Positions 41,581 through 51,608 of a stretch of 64,000 bases of DNA are shown here, one piece after another. The position numbers were made by a program, and so were the translations under genes. Source of the stretch: Aristolochia californica. Lineage: Eukaryota > Streptophyta > Magnoliopsida > Piperales > Aristolochiaceae. The stretch's first letter is position 1, and every line of letters starts with the position of its first letter. The notes under the pieces are model-generated. The model did not search any database. It was not told the origin of the DNA and saw nothing but the letters and a program-made list of their open reading frames with translations. Where the stretch lies: positions 10,177,258 through 10,241,257 of the forward strand of contig JARWKL010000009.1 of NCBI GenBank assembly GCA_029961685.1, read 5' to 3'.

Positions 41581-42364
41581 GCGAGTTGAATAAGGATCCA
41601 GCACTGTTTGAGGGTTTCTTAACACGTTTTTGTGAAAAGAACTCTCTTCTACTTCTCCTTTCACGTTAGGATTGAAAAGGAGTTTCCTTATCTCAATTAT
41701 AGATACAACCAGCAAGTTAAAGGAATATTTAAGCACTCAGATATGAAACCCGTATTTTATGACTCACATCAACAGGTATAAATCCCTAAAACCATGCATC
41801 TATTCTCTTATACTTAAAAGAGACCAGAGAAGACTTTCCAAACTCGAAAAAGGTAATCAGAAATACCTCTTGAAGATCTCCTCCAACCAGCGACTCAAAA
41901 GCCTCCTCCTTTGATGATAAGGCTCACACAAACCTCCTCGTCTTGCTGTTGGTTCATGGCAGAGATAGATTGCTCTTGCAGCTTGGAAGAGAAGGGTGAT
42001 TCCTCTTCCTCTTCCTCCCACGATCTCCTCAAGGACTCTTCAATGGATGCAACAAACCACCAAGTGAGTTAACGCCAAGAGCCCTAGAATAGGGAGACTA
42101 GCAAGAACCTAATTACTCTATTTTAATCTAAATCCAAACTTACCTTTACTTCTCCTTCCTTACCCTTGAAATAGGGTCATTCATGCCAAGATAGGTTAGG
42201 GTTAGGCTTATAAATCCCAACTATACCCTTACCTTCAAGTCTTATTACATACTCAATAAAATTCGAAATTAAAAGCAACATAAATAATAAAAGTAAAAGT
42301 AGGTGACTCGGTGAGTCATTGTCTCCTCCTCTGAGTGACTCGGTGAGCTATTGAGTCCATAACA
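41547..42364 (-). repeat. Gypsy F 5' LTR (818 bp)
   Basis: TGTTATAGTCC...CCATAACA. The TATA-like element is degraded here (CCCTTGAAATAGGG, 42173-42186), unlike the 3' LTR. Confidence 0.92.
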
Positions 42365-43285
42365 CATCGCCTCATCCACCAAGCTCATCACCCAAAACAT
42401 CATCTTCCATTTCAAATGTATCACTCTAATCCTCTCTACGTATATAATTACGTAATATGCAACAACCAATTACAATTTTTATCTAGATCTGAAAAGAAAA
42501 TGGAGTGCCTTCAACACTTAAAATCTAGCTTTTAAAGCACCAAAAGTTTTCTCAATAGTATTCCTCAAAGACGAGTGCCTTCGGTTGAATAATTCTTTAT
42601 CATTTTTAGGAAGATTGTCTCCAAATTCTTGCAAATGATAACGAGTTCCTCATTACAGAGCCAAAAATCATGGAAGATTTGCATAACTAGCATCGACTAG
42701 ATAATATTTACGTACAATAGAAAATATATTCCACATAAAATAATTGAAGATAATAATAGATAAAAAAATTATTGCATAAAAACATATTATTTACCTTCAG
42801 GTACAAAGAGTTTATCTCGGCGAGTCAATGCGTTCTTCAATACATGGGAATTAGCTGCTGATCCCTCCCATCTAGCAAGTACATAAGTGAATTGCATGTC
42901 AAATGTACATGCTACCATTACATTTTGTGAGAGATAACCCTTCTTGTTCCAGAACCTTTGTTGTTGCTCAAGTGGGACGTTCGCTTTGATATGAGTTCCA
43001 TCAATAGCCTCAATACAATCCTAATTATACCATTTCAATTAATACAAACATAAATTAGTATATTAATCAAAAATTGTTCATTAGAGGGAAAGTGATATTA
43101 CTTTAATGTACGATTAAAACATTGGATTGTTTAAAATCTTCGAATGAGTGCATTCTGAAGGCCTTTTGATGTAATCAGAGTGAAGTTTGAGAACAACATC
43201 CAACACCTTATTAAAATACCTACTTATGGTCCAGTTTGATCTATCAAACATCTCTGTTGTGACAATATACCTAATCAACGCCCTA
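42365..43285 (-). pseudogene. PIF/Harbinger transposase (HARBI1-like), main part with two introns
   Basis: A DDE nuclease that would excise and integrate Harbinger DNA transposons with an ORF1/MYB partner. Exon A (about 43285-43101): WTISRYFNKVLDVVLKLHSD. Intron 43100-43021. Exon B (43020-42795): AIDGTHIKANVPLEQQQRFW and KKGYLSQNVMVACTFDMQFT, then SHVLKNALTRRDKLFVPE. Intron from 42794; its acceptor near 42712 is not AG. Exon C: KYYLVDASYANLP, HSSLRNTIEKTFGALKARF and GCCILRNYIRRED. The three catalytic acids are encoded at 43000-43002 (D), 42692-42694 (D) and 42551-42553 (E). Several stops occur. The 5' end is lost at a copia LTR and the 3' end is displaced to 30554. Confidence 0.88.
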
Positions 43286-43289
43286 CGCT

Positions 43290-43679
43290 AAGTCGGTATG
43301 CGGATCGACGGTAAAGTCATTGTGGGGTTGGAAGGGGGCAGTTTGGGAATTTCACTCTTATAAAGTAGTTGCCCTAGTTTTCTCTTTATAATTGGGTGGG
43401 CATGCGGGGTTATGTTAGGGTTGTATCATCATCGTGGAGAACCATCTGTTGCGGCCTGAGAGATTTTAGAGATAAACACCTATAAGTGTGTGTGATTTCT
43501 CTTGTAAACTATTTTATCTTCATAGTGGATTACTACAACTGCAGAAGACAAGATATAGTCTCACCTTGAGGTGAACCTATATAAATCTTGTTGTTTGTTC
43601 TTTTGCATGCTTTTCCGTTCTTCCGTGATTATTATTATTGCTCTCATTAGTTTGGAATTAGGCCGTCTAAATCCTAACA
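43290..43679 (+). repeat. Copia LTR, 3' portion (plus strand)
   Basis: It ends CCTAACA two bases before a primer site. It contains GAGATTTTAGAGATAAACACC and CTATATAAATC, typical of R/U5. The left part of the LTR is missing; the junction with the Harbinger sequence is near 43285-43295. Confidence 0.65.
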
Positions 43680-43681
43680 AG

Positions 43682-43775
43682 TGGTATTAGAGCTTGGGTT
43701 CGTGATTGAGAGCAATGGTTGGTAAAGAAGGATCGGCACTCGGAATCAACAAGTTTGATTGTATGAATTTTGCGT
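43682..43775 (+). pseudogene. Primer site and first gag codons of a copia element
   Basis: TGGTATTAGAGC (43682-43693) is a primer site one base from the initiator-Met complement. An ATG at 43715 begins a copia gag (KEGSALGINKFDCMNFA, the conserved leader where the FDG.N..W motif starts). The frame is cut after 20 codons by telomere-like repeats. Confidence 0.7.
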
Positions 43776-44240
43776 TAAACCCTAAACCCAAACCCTAATT
43801 TCTATTAACCTTAACCCTAATTCGAGGTAGTACACCCAAATAACCCTAAACCCTAAACCCTTGAAAACCTCCAAAAACCCTATTTTCTATTAACCCTAAC
43901 CCTAACCCTAATTCCAGAAAGTACATCATACTAAACCAGTACCCTAAACCCTAAAAACCCTAAGCCCCAAACCCCTAAACCCTAACCCCTTGAAAGACCC
44001 AAACTCTAAAGCCCTAAACCCTAATTTCTATTAACCCTACCTTAAGACCAAGAACCCATAAAAAAAAAAAAACTAAACCCTAAATACCATAAACCATTAA
44101 CCCAAAACCCTAAATGCCATTAACCATACCCTAAATACCCTAAACTCTAACCCTAAACCCGAAATTATAATCTATAAAGAGGAATTTAAACCCTAAATAC
44201 CATAAACCCCAACCCTAAATCCAGGAATTATGCAGTAATT
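43776..44240. repeat. Interstitial telomere-like array (CCCTAAA type)
   Basis: AACCCTAAACCC and close variants recur throughout, mixed with TTCTATTAACC and A-rich interruptions. It decays toward 44240. This is the plant telomere motif on the CCCTAAA strand. Confidence 0.85.
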
Positions 44241-44856
44241 AAACAATAAAATAAATACCACATACAAAAATTAAATTAAATCAAATACAACAATAAATTA
44301 AATTAAAAAAATTATGGTTTAGGGTTACCTTCTGAAATTTGGGGAAAACCAAAGCCCAATGGGGGAATCGAAGCCGAATGGGAAAATTAAGGGAAATCGA
44401 AGTAGAATTGAAGAAATCGACACCGAAATGGGGGAAATTGAAGGAAATCAAAATTCAAATGGGGAAAATTGAAGGAAATCGAGAGGTTTCTTTAGGGGAA
44501 AAGAGTGAGGAATGAGAGAAGGGGAAAAAAAAGAGGTAAAGGCAAGAGGGGAGAAAGGTCGGAGATGACGTAGAGGGTAGGAAGGTCGAGGGGAGAGAAA
44601 TGTTGTTGCGGGCCAAGAGCAAGAGGGAGATAAGAGAGAAAAAATTTTCGAGAGCGAGAGCGAGAGGTTGCAACACGATGGGAGGCTGAGAGCGAGAGGG
44701 AGAAGGGAGAGGGAGTCTGAGTGTGAGAGGGAGAAGAGAGCAGGTGCGAGAGGGAGAGGAAATTTTTTGAGAGGAAGAAAGAGACCGTCGTGCGGAAAAA
44801 AATGCATCCCGACGAATTCAAGTGGATGAATCAAGATTTTGGTGGGAGTCCTGATT
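44241..44856. other. A-rich then GA-rich simple-sequence region
   Basis: 44241-44340 is AT-rich. 44341-44480 repeats GAAATCGAA and GGGGAAATTGAAGG. 44500-44800 is GAGAGG-rich. The minus-strand frames here are leucine/serine/proline-only and compositional. I see no gene. Confidence 0.5.
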
Positions 44857-45733
44857 TGTTGAGGACTCAATAGCTCACCGAATCACCCAAAGGAGGCGGA
44901 AATGACTCACTGAGTTAGTTAATTTTAAATTTCATATTTTATATTGCTTTTAAGTATAGCTTTTCATTAAGTATGGAAGGATCCAAGTCGCAAGGGCAGA
45001 ATTGTCAATTTAAGCCCTAAAACTCTAATGACGTCAAACCCTATTTAGAGGTAGAGAAGTAGAAGAAAGGCAAACATTGAATTAGGTTAAACAGAGTTTG
45101 GAGTTCTCCTTAACAAGCTCTAGTGTTTGGGAGGTCTCCTTGACGAGCTCCAGGTATAGTTCTCTCTTGATTTTGGGTTTATTCTTTTCCTTTTGAATTC
45201 TGGTTTGCATTGATCTTACTGAAGCCAAGGGAGAAGGATTGTTTTCCTGTTTCCGAGTTCAATCAGAGGTTGTAGCCTCTCCTACGTCCACATCAGCACG
45301 AGGGGGCTTCTCTCCTTCATTTTGACCAAGGACCTAGGTTTCCCAACCCCAAACCGAGAGCAACCTCTAGAGAGGTGCTTCAACCTCAAAGCCAGAAAGC
45401 AGCAAGGTTAGGAACCCCTAACCTCTGATCCAAGGACTGTCCAAGTTAGACGCTTTTCAGCCCCTAACCCGAGCAGCAGCTGAGAGGTTTCTAAACCCTC
45501 TCAACAGTGAGAAGCAAAGGGGACCTTTCTTGTTTGCGCAGCAGCAGAAAGGGCTCTCTACCCTTACCGAGAACAACAGCCTAGCTTCACAAAGGAGGCT
45601 GCTTTCCTCCTATCCGAGAACAGCCAAAGAAAGGAGACTCCTTTCATCCTTACAGAGAGCAACAGCTCTATTACAATGCTGGATTCACAAATCCCACGCC
45701 GAGTTACTCGATCCATGGCTAGGGACTATAACA
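44857..45733 (+). mobile_element. Gypsy solo LTR (D-like family) with perfect target duplication
   Basis: TGTTGAGGACTC...GACTATAACA. TGATT flanks it on both sides (44852-44856 and 45734-45738). It has TGACGTCA (45029-45036) and CTATTTAG (45041-45048). The first codons read D-S-I-A-H-R-I-T-Q-R-R-R. The last bases include CGAGTTACTCGATCCATGGC. With no internal sequence, this is the product of LTR-LTR recombination. Confidence 0.92.
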
Positions 45734-45787
45734 TGATTCACCCACTTAACTCTTTAGGTTGTTCAAGTGAATGATCTACTTCATTCA

Positions 45788-45846
45788 TGTTGAATTTAGA
45801 ACCCCATGATTGAAATCTCGAGCAAGATGAGAGAGGCAGAAGAAAA

Positions 45847-45891
<45 letters not shown>

Positions 45892-46424
45892 GAGAGGAGA
45901 GAAGAGAAAAGAGAGAAAAGGAGTTTATGCTAGAGAAAGATTCTTCACAAGTTGAGAAGTGGAGAGCTTCTTGACTTGATGTAATCAGAGTACATGAACC
46001 CCTATTTATAATAGAGGAAAGTAGTAGAATCCAAATACAATTAAACTACCCTTGTCCCAATTACACCCAAACTCTAACACTTAAAGATAAGTCCTCGCAT
46101 AATTAAATAACTCAACATAAACAGTAGACTAACATAACTAAAATTTATTTAAACTAAAACTCTTCTATGAGACACGTTATCATGGTGGGTCCTACTTGCT
46201 TGCCAAATCTTCCAACTCATGTGATAAGGATACCAGCTCGTGTGATGACCCATCATGCTACATCATGTTATCATGGAGGGCCCCATTTGATTGCCAAATC
46301 TTCCATCTCCTGTGATAAGGATGCCAGCTCATGTGATGACCTATCATGCCACCTCACGTTATCATGGTGGGTCCCACCAGCTAGTGTAATCATGGTGAGT
46401 CCCACCTTCTAACACTACCCCTCA
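45788..46424 (-). repeat. Copia J 3' LTR
   Basis: TGTTGAATTTAG...CCTTCTAACA, followed on the right by a minus-strand polypurine tract (TTGAGGGGTAG). It contains (GA)n at 45846-45888, CTATTTATAATAG and two roughly 100 bp direct repeats at 46170-46370 built on ATCATGG.GGG.CC and GATAAGGAT.CCAGCTC. Confidence 0.8.
45846..45888. repeat. (GA)n microsatellite
   Basis: About 20 GA dinucleotides inside the copia J LTR. Confidence 0.9.
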
Positions 46425-46870
46425 AGCTAGGGGTGAGAAAACATCGTAAAATCCCAGCCTACCGCAAATTGTGGACAAGATCTTATGAGTGACTGGTTTG
46501 GTGAGAATGTCTGCAACTTGGCCTTGTGAGGAGATATGTTTGAGAGATAATATGTCGATTTGGAATTTCTCTCATATGAAATGGTAGTCTACTTCAATGT
46601 GCTTTGTTCTCTCATGGAAGATTGGATTTAAGGTGATATGTATTGCTGCCTAATTATCGCAATGTAGATCAATAGGGGCTTCTTTATAGAATCCCAGTTT
46701 AGTGAGAAGGGATCTGATCCATAGAAGCTCACTAACTGTGTGTGTCATGACCCTGTATTCTACTTCTGCACTAGACCTTGCAACTACATTCTGGTTCTAC
46801 CTTCTCCATGTAACCAAGTTCCCTCCAACCATTGTACAATATCCCGAAGTAGATTTTCTGTCATCTGGGG
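46425..46870 (-). pseudogene. Copia J RNase H fragment
   Basis: The minus-strand reading is similar to the end of the copia N frame at 52005-52480, including the region equivalent to HIKVDCHFIWEKFQ and AEYRA. The frame is broken and stops at the K LTR. Only the last part of pol survives. Confidence 0.7.
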
Positions 46871-47049
46871 TGTTGAATTTATAGAAAAGAGAAATACTTC
46901 ATTGACTTGTTGTAATCAAAGTACATGAACCTCTATTTATAATATACGTGATCATGGTGGGTCCCACCAACTCGTGATCATTGTGGTCCATATCTTATGG
47001 GCTTGGGCCCATCTTCCTTGGTCATGTGGGCTTGGGCCCATTTCTAACA
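46871..47049 (-). repeat. Short copia LTR remnant K with polypurine tract
   Basis: TGTTGAATTT...TTTCTAACA, only 179 bp, followed by CTCCCCCTCAAGTTGGGG, the plus-strand form of a copia polypurine tract. The middle of the LTR appears to be deleted. Confidence 0.6.
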
Positions 47050-47249
47050 CTCCCCCTCAAGTTGGGGATGAGAGAACATCATGAACTCCTAACTTGTTGC
47101 AAATGGTGTATCGGATCTTCTAATGGCAGTCCTCCATATCTTCCAACACTACCCTTCACGTTGCTGGTCTCTTCCATGAGGCCCAACTGGCATAAGATAA
47201 GTGAGATTAAAATCACTCCAAGTCTTATGACATCTCTCCATAGTCCAGT
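47050..47249. other. Mosaic junction of copia and gypsy scraps
   Basis: Starts with the copia pol tail after the K polypurine tract. ATCTTCCAACACTACCC near 47141 resembles another LTR end plus tract. The gypsy M reading begins near 47250. Confidence 0.4.
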
Positions 47250-48440
47250 CTTATGAAAGGAATGAGCCGCTGTCTCGGACCAGGTAAAGGCATTTTTCTT
47301 GAGTAGGTTGTTGAGTGATGCTGCAAGCTGGCCGTAGCTACGAATAAATTTCCTGTAATACCCAAGTAGGCCAAAAAATCCCCTTAAGGCTGTAATGGAG
47401 GTGGGAGGAGGCCAATTTGTGATGGCCTGAATCTTACTCTGGTCTACCTTCAGCTCAACTACTGAAATAACGTAGCCCAAGTATGCCACTTCTATGGTAC
47501 CCATAGAACATTTGGACTGATTTAAAACCAAATGATGTGAGCGGGGAAGAGTAAATACCTGGTGAAGGTGTTAAAGATCCTCTTCCCAACTGTTTCTATA
47601 TACCAAAATATCATAAAAAAATACCAAAACGTATGTCCTCAAGAGAGAGGAAAATAGCTCATTCATAAGGGCCTGGAATGTGGAAGGCGCATTTGAGAGA
47701 CCAAATGGCATCACGAGGAACTTGAAATGCCCGTGGTGCATGTGGAATGCAGTTTTCTCCACATCTGATGGATGAATGCGGATTTGATGATAGCCAGACT
47801 TCAAATCTAGCTTGGTAAATATAGTATCACCATGTAACTCATCTAGCAACTCGTCCACCACTGGTATAGGAAAATTGTCTTTAATGGTGTGCACATTGAG
47901 TTGCCTGTAATCCACACAAAATCTCCACAACTTATCATGCTTGCGGACCAATAATACTGGGGAGGAAAAAGGAGACCTGCTTGGCTGAATAATACCCTGG
48001 GCGAGCATATTTTGGCACTGCCTTTCAATCTCATCCTTCTATAAGTGGGGGTAATGATAAGGATGCACCACTACAGGTTCAGTGCCCGTTTTCAAACGGA
48101 TGCGGTGATCACAGTGCCAAATAGGCGGTAGACCAGTAGGTTCCTGAAATATATCCTCAAAGTCTGTAAGTAATTGAGATAACTTACAGTTGTCAGTGCT
48201 ATGGACCTGAACAGTCTGAAGGGTGAAGGGCACTGGTGCCTGGGTGCCATGCAATGTAATCTGACGGTGGTCCTTTGTGAAGGTCATGGTCAGAGCCTGA
48301 AAATCCCGTAAAATAGGCCCCAAAAGTTGTAGCCATTTAATTCCAAGTATCAAATCAAATCCGGACAGTGGAATCACCAGGAAATCTGCAATAAAGCCGT
48401 GTCCCTCAATATCAAAGTGTGTGGCTGGAGAGATGCCCAC
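47250..48440 (-). pseudogene. Gypsy M protease and RT, broken
   Basis: 48440-48039: protease C-terminus (PLSGFDLILGIKWLQLLGPI) and the CDHRIRLK linker. 48008-47571: RT with [23 protein letters not shown] and [14 protein letters not shown]; the catalytic site reads VFFYDILVY, with the first Asp changed to Tyr (codon 47613-47615). 47531-47250: SKCSMGTIEVAYLGYVIS and GYYRKFIRSYGQLAA. Frames change between each block. Confidence 0.85.
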
Positions 48441-48485
48441 ACTGGTAATTTTAACCCCATTGGCTACTGAGACAGAAAGGCCTGT

Positions 48486-49662
48486 CTATTGCTGGACGAC
48501 TAACTCAAGTTGTTCGGCCACTGGCTGACTGATGAAATTATGTGTGCTGCCAGAGTCAACTAAAGCAAGTAATTGTAGATGATGTAACTGGGCTTTAACT
48601 TGCATGGTATTAGAACTGCGCAGACCATTCATGGCATGAAGTGAAATCTCTGGACCCTCTTGGTCTATCTCCACAATCTCTTCCTCTGGTAGTATGTCCT
48701 CACAATCCTCCCACAGACATATACTGAATAATCTTTTGCATATGTGACCCTGGACATATTGTTCATCACAGTTAAAACAAAGGCCCTTGGCCTTTCTTTG
48801 ATCCATTTCTTGTCTGTTCAGTTTTTTGAAGCAAGGAGCTGGTGGAATAGAGTTAGAACTGTCTGGGCACGGTGCTGCACTGGCTCCAGAACGTGGAGGC
48901 CCAGAATATGGTGTTGGCACAATGGCAATGTGCCTTCCTGGCCAAGTTGGTTTTCTAACCAGTGAATCCTTCAGAACTCGCTGCTAATGCTCAATTGACC
49001 TGGCTAAATTCATAGCTTGGTCCAAATCTGTAGGACCATGTAATTCAACTTCCAACCGCAGAGCTTCTGTCAACTTCCATTTCTTGTCTGTTCAGTTTTT
49101 TGAAGCAAGGAGCTGGTGGAATAGAGTTAGAACTGTCTGGGCACGGTGCTGCACTGGCTCCAGAACGTGGAGGCCCAGAATATGGTGTTGGCACAGTGGC
49201 AATGTGCCTTCCTGGCCAAGTTGGTTTTCTAACCAGTGAATCCTTCAGAACTCGCTGTTTATGCTCAATTGACCTGGCTAAATTCATAGCGTGGTCCAAA
49301 TCTGTAGGACCATGTAATTCAACTTCCAACCGTAGAGCTTCTGTCAAACCAGTAGTAAAGATGTGAACATACTGGGTGTGACTAAGAAACTTATTAGTGC
49401 AAGCCAAACATTCCTGGAAGGTCTTTTGATACACCTCTAGTGATCCATTATGCTTATAATTGATTAATTCGCCCAATGGATTGCTACTAGCTGGGGGACC
49501 AAACCTCATCATGCATGATTGTTTAAATGTTGCCCAATCCTGAACCAATTGGTCATTTCGGAATTGGTGGTACCATTGGAGCTCTTCATCAAGCATGTGG
49601 TATGCGGCCAAATAAACCTTCTCATCCGCATGTGTTTTTTTTATGATAAAATAATTGATCAC
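48486..49662 (-). pseudogene. Gypsy M gag core, zinc knuckle and protease start
   Basis: 49662-49350: YHMLDEELQWYHQF and FGPPASSNPLGELINY, the conserved gag core. 48920-48486: FKKLNRQEMDQRKAKGLCFN, knuckle CFNCDEQYVQGHIC, MNGLRSSNTMQ and LVDSGSTHNFIS of the protease. The region between is a 274 bp duplication that shifts the frame by one base, so gag cannot read through. Confidence 0.85.
48802..49349 (-). repeat. 274 bp tandem duplication in gypsy M gag
   Basis: 48802-49075 and 49076-49349 are near-identical, with about five mismatches by eye (for example CTGCTAATG/CTGTTTATG and TAGCTTGG/TAGCGTGG). The length is not a multiple of three. Confidence 0.95.
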
Positions 49663-50093
49663 ACTTGGTTAACCAAATCAAGGGGTCCTTAGACCCATCA
49701 TATGTAGGAAAATCGAGTTTGAAATACCTGGGAACCGTATTTGGTCCCTGTGCGGCCAGCCCCAGATGGGGATAGTTATGGCGCATTGGTGGTGGTGGAG
49801 GAGGTGGTGGTTGGTAGTGATGGTGGTCAGCCGGTGGAGAGTAGGCTGCCGCCGGCGGTGCTTGTGGACCACTGTCATCTTGTCGCCGGAGGAGGGCTTG
49901 GATGGCGGCGTCCATGGATTTGATGGACTCATGTAGGTCAGATGTGGGCTGACACACTTCTTCCAGGGATTGAGCCTGAACGTCTATCCTCTAGCGATTA
50001 TCTTCAACTAATTGCCACAAATCCTCAGGGGAAAAGGAATCCCCAAGGGTGGACCTGTCTGATACCAAGATGATAGGTTCTTCCCGAGCCATG
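49622..50093 (-). pseudogene. Gypsy M gag N-terminus
   Basis: From the LTR ATG (about 50093) the frame reads MAREEPIILVSDRSTLGDSF, matching MAREPNNMVSDRTTLGDSS of G, then stops (TAG, near 49992). 49957-49622 continues with IKSMDAAIQALLRRQDD, a histidine/proline-rich linker and VPRYFKLDFPTYDGSKDPLI. The primer site is inside the frame. Confidence 0.8.
50057..50067 (-). promoter_or_regulatory. Primer-binding site of gypsy M
   Basis: The minus strand reads TGGTATCAGAC, three bases inside the LTR, as in G. Confidence 0.85.
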
Positions 50094-50515
50094 GATCGCA
50101 TCACCCTTCTTTCCTCTCTTCCCTCCCTATTGAATCTTGACGCTGGAAGAGGATTCTTGTTTCTTGAATGTGGAATGATGGAAATCGGAATGGAATGATT
50201 GAGCTTTGAAGGAAGCTCGACCTGGACCTCAGAGGGAGAATCCGACCTAGACCTCTGAGGGAGAATCTGACCTGTTTAATTCTAATTTTCTCAATACTTA
50301 CTTTCCTTCACCTTGACGTCGCCATAAATAGGGTTGAGGATGGAACTACAAATTAGACCCATGGGTCAATTGGTTCATGCCATATTACATATAAACCAAA
50401 CCAAACTAAACCAAACCAAACTAAACTAAACCAAATGGAATTACATTAAAATTAAATTGACATAATTTAATTCCTATGCCTGTGGATAACTCGTGATGCT
50501 GTGGAGTCCATAACA
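50071..50515 (-). repeat. Gypsy M 5' LTR (445 bp)
   Basis: TGATAGGTTC...CCATAACA on the plus strand. ATAAATAGGG (50324-50333) is the TATA-like box, next to GACGTC. The outer end encodes V-M-D-S-T-A-S-R-V on the minus strand. Confidence 0.85.
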
Positions 50516-50800
50516 CCATGCTAGATGTAGGGCACACTCCTATAATTCTCAGGTAGTGGGTCTATACGCAGTGTTCAGAAGTGTATTAAAACTTCTCCAC
50601 CACCGTGTCCCTCCACAGGACAATGACTCTCAAGTTGTAGGAGTAATAAATGCCAATTAAGGGGGTGACATATATGTAGTAATAAGCTCCTCCATCATGG
50701 TGTCCCAACTCAGGCACCGACTATCAAACATGAAAAGTGGGTAATGTCTGTCATTCATAAGACGACAATAAAAAAACCATAGGTATATATATAAAAAAAT
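50516..50800 (-). repeat. Internal fragment of the 23293-type non-autonomous element
   Basis: Inverse match to 25240-25385 of that element: CTAGATGTAGGGCACACTC, CACCGTGTCCCTCCACAGGA and CAACTCTCAAG-like segments. Only the interior is present, with no LTR. Confidence 0.7.
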
Positions 50801-50848
50801 CTCTATGGACTTAAAACACCCATATGTATACATGATGGACTTAAACTC

Positions 50849-51238
50849 TATGGAATTTAGGAACTCATGAAAGGAGCATTAGATCAACGAGAAAGAAGAA
50901 GAAGAAGAGAGAAGGAGAGGAGAAGAAGAAGCACGTGGAAGGAGAGAGTTTGGATTAAAGGGAAAAGAGGTTTGCGTCAAAGTGGAAGTGAGGGTTGGAT
51001 GAATTTGTGGAAAGAGAGGAGATTGCTTCAATGCTCTACCTCTTAGCCAATACCTGTATTTATAGTCTTTACAATACCCTTTGGGCTACAACTTGGATAA
51101 AATAAAAGACATAAAAAGAACACATATTTACACCTCTATGTCATCTTTACGTGAAGTATCATAATTCAATCATGTGCAACTCCTTTGACGTGAGAGTTTC
51201 TTGCCTTGAGCTTGTGGGTTTGAGCCCATCTTCCAACA
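50849..51238 (-). repeat. LTR A of composite N (outer 3' LTR)
   Basis: TATGGAATTTAGG...TTCCAACA, followed by the plus-strand form of the polypurine tract (CTCCCCCTCAAGCTGG). The terminal TG is mutated. Confidence 0.9.
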
Positions 51239-51429
51239 CTCCCCCTCAAGCTGGAGGAGAAAAGACATAAAAAATACCGAGCTTGCCACAAATAAATGAT
51301 AGGATTTTAGATGTAACGGGTTTAGTGAGAATATTAGCTACTTGCTCTTGAGATGACACATGTTTGAGAGAGATTATTCCTGCTTGAAACTTCTCCCGTA
51401 TAAAATGACAATCCACCTTAATATGTTTA
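51239..51429 (-). pseudogene. RNase H stump between LTRs A and B
   Basis: The minus strand reads HIKVDCHFIREKFQAGIISL and VTSKILSFICGKLGI, the final 60 residues of copia pol. Homology ends abruptly after AAACATATTAAG. Confidence 0.85.
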
Positions 51430-51608
51430 TTTTTCTGGCCCTTGGCCTGTCTGCTACCTCTTGTGCGCATATGTGGTCGGAGATTTGAGGTCGTGTGACT
51501 TGTTTTGCTGCTGCAACGCGTTCCTCCCTTGCATAACGGTCAATGGAAGCATCTAATCGTGCTCGTATTTCTTCCAATTCCTTATCCATATCAATCCATC
51601 TTTCTTGG
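51430..51608 (-). other. Foreign 179 bp insert between RNase H stump and LTR B
   Basis: The minus-strand frame encodes MDKELEEIRARLDASIDRYA followed by REERVAAAKQVTRPQISD, a charged helical segment. It matches neither the copia nor the gypsy interiors of this window. No primer site is present next to LTR B. It could be a captured gene piece or part of an element not otherwise seen here. Confidence 0.5.

Larger units (their letters stand above)
30555..42364 (-). mobile_element. Ty3/gypsy chromovirus element F, interrupted by E
   Basis: LTRs are at 30555-31374 (3') and 41547-42364 (5'). The primer site is ACTCTGATATCA read on the plus strand at 41532-41543, and the polypurine tract lies at 31375-31391. 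The flanks CATCA and CATCG form a one-mismatch target duplication. F landed in the Harbinger transposase gene. Element E splits it at 34132/40329. About 400 bp spanning the protease active site and the region before the zinc knuckle are missing near 40520 compared with E (37950-38330). Confidence 0.9.
47250..50515 (-). mobile_element. Ty3/gypsy element M, 3'-truncated in RNase H
   Basis: The minus strand has 5' LTR (50071-50515), primer site, gag, protease and RT, then stops in the RT-RNase H connection (AAHSFHK, near 47250). Integrase, tract and 3' LTR are missing. It is closest to G. A 274 bp tandem duplication disrupts gag. Confidence 0.88.

Noticed and set aside
44448..44870. Minus-strand 140-residue frame rich in Leu, Ser and Pro
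   Set aside because: It lies in a GA-rich simple repeat; all three phases are open and no conserved motif appears.
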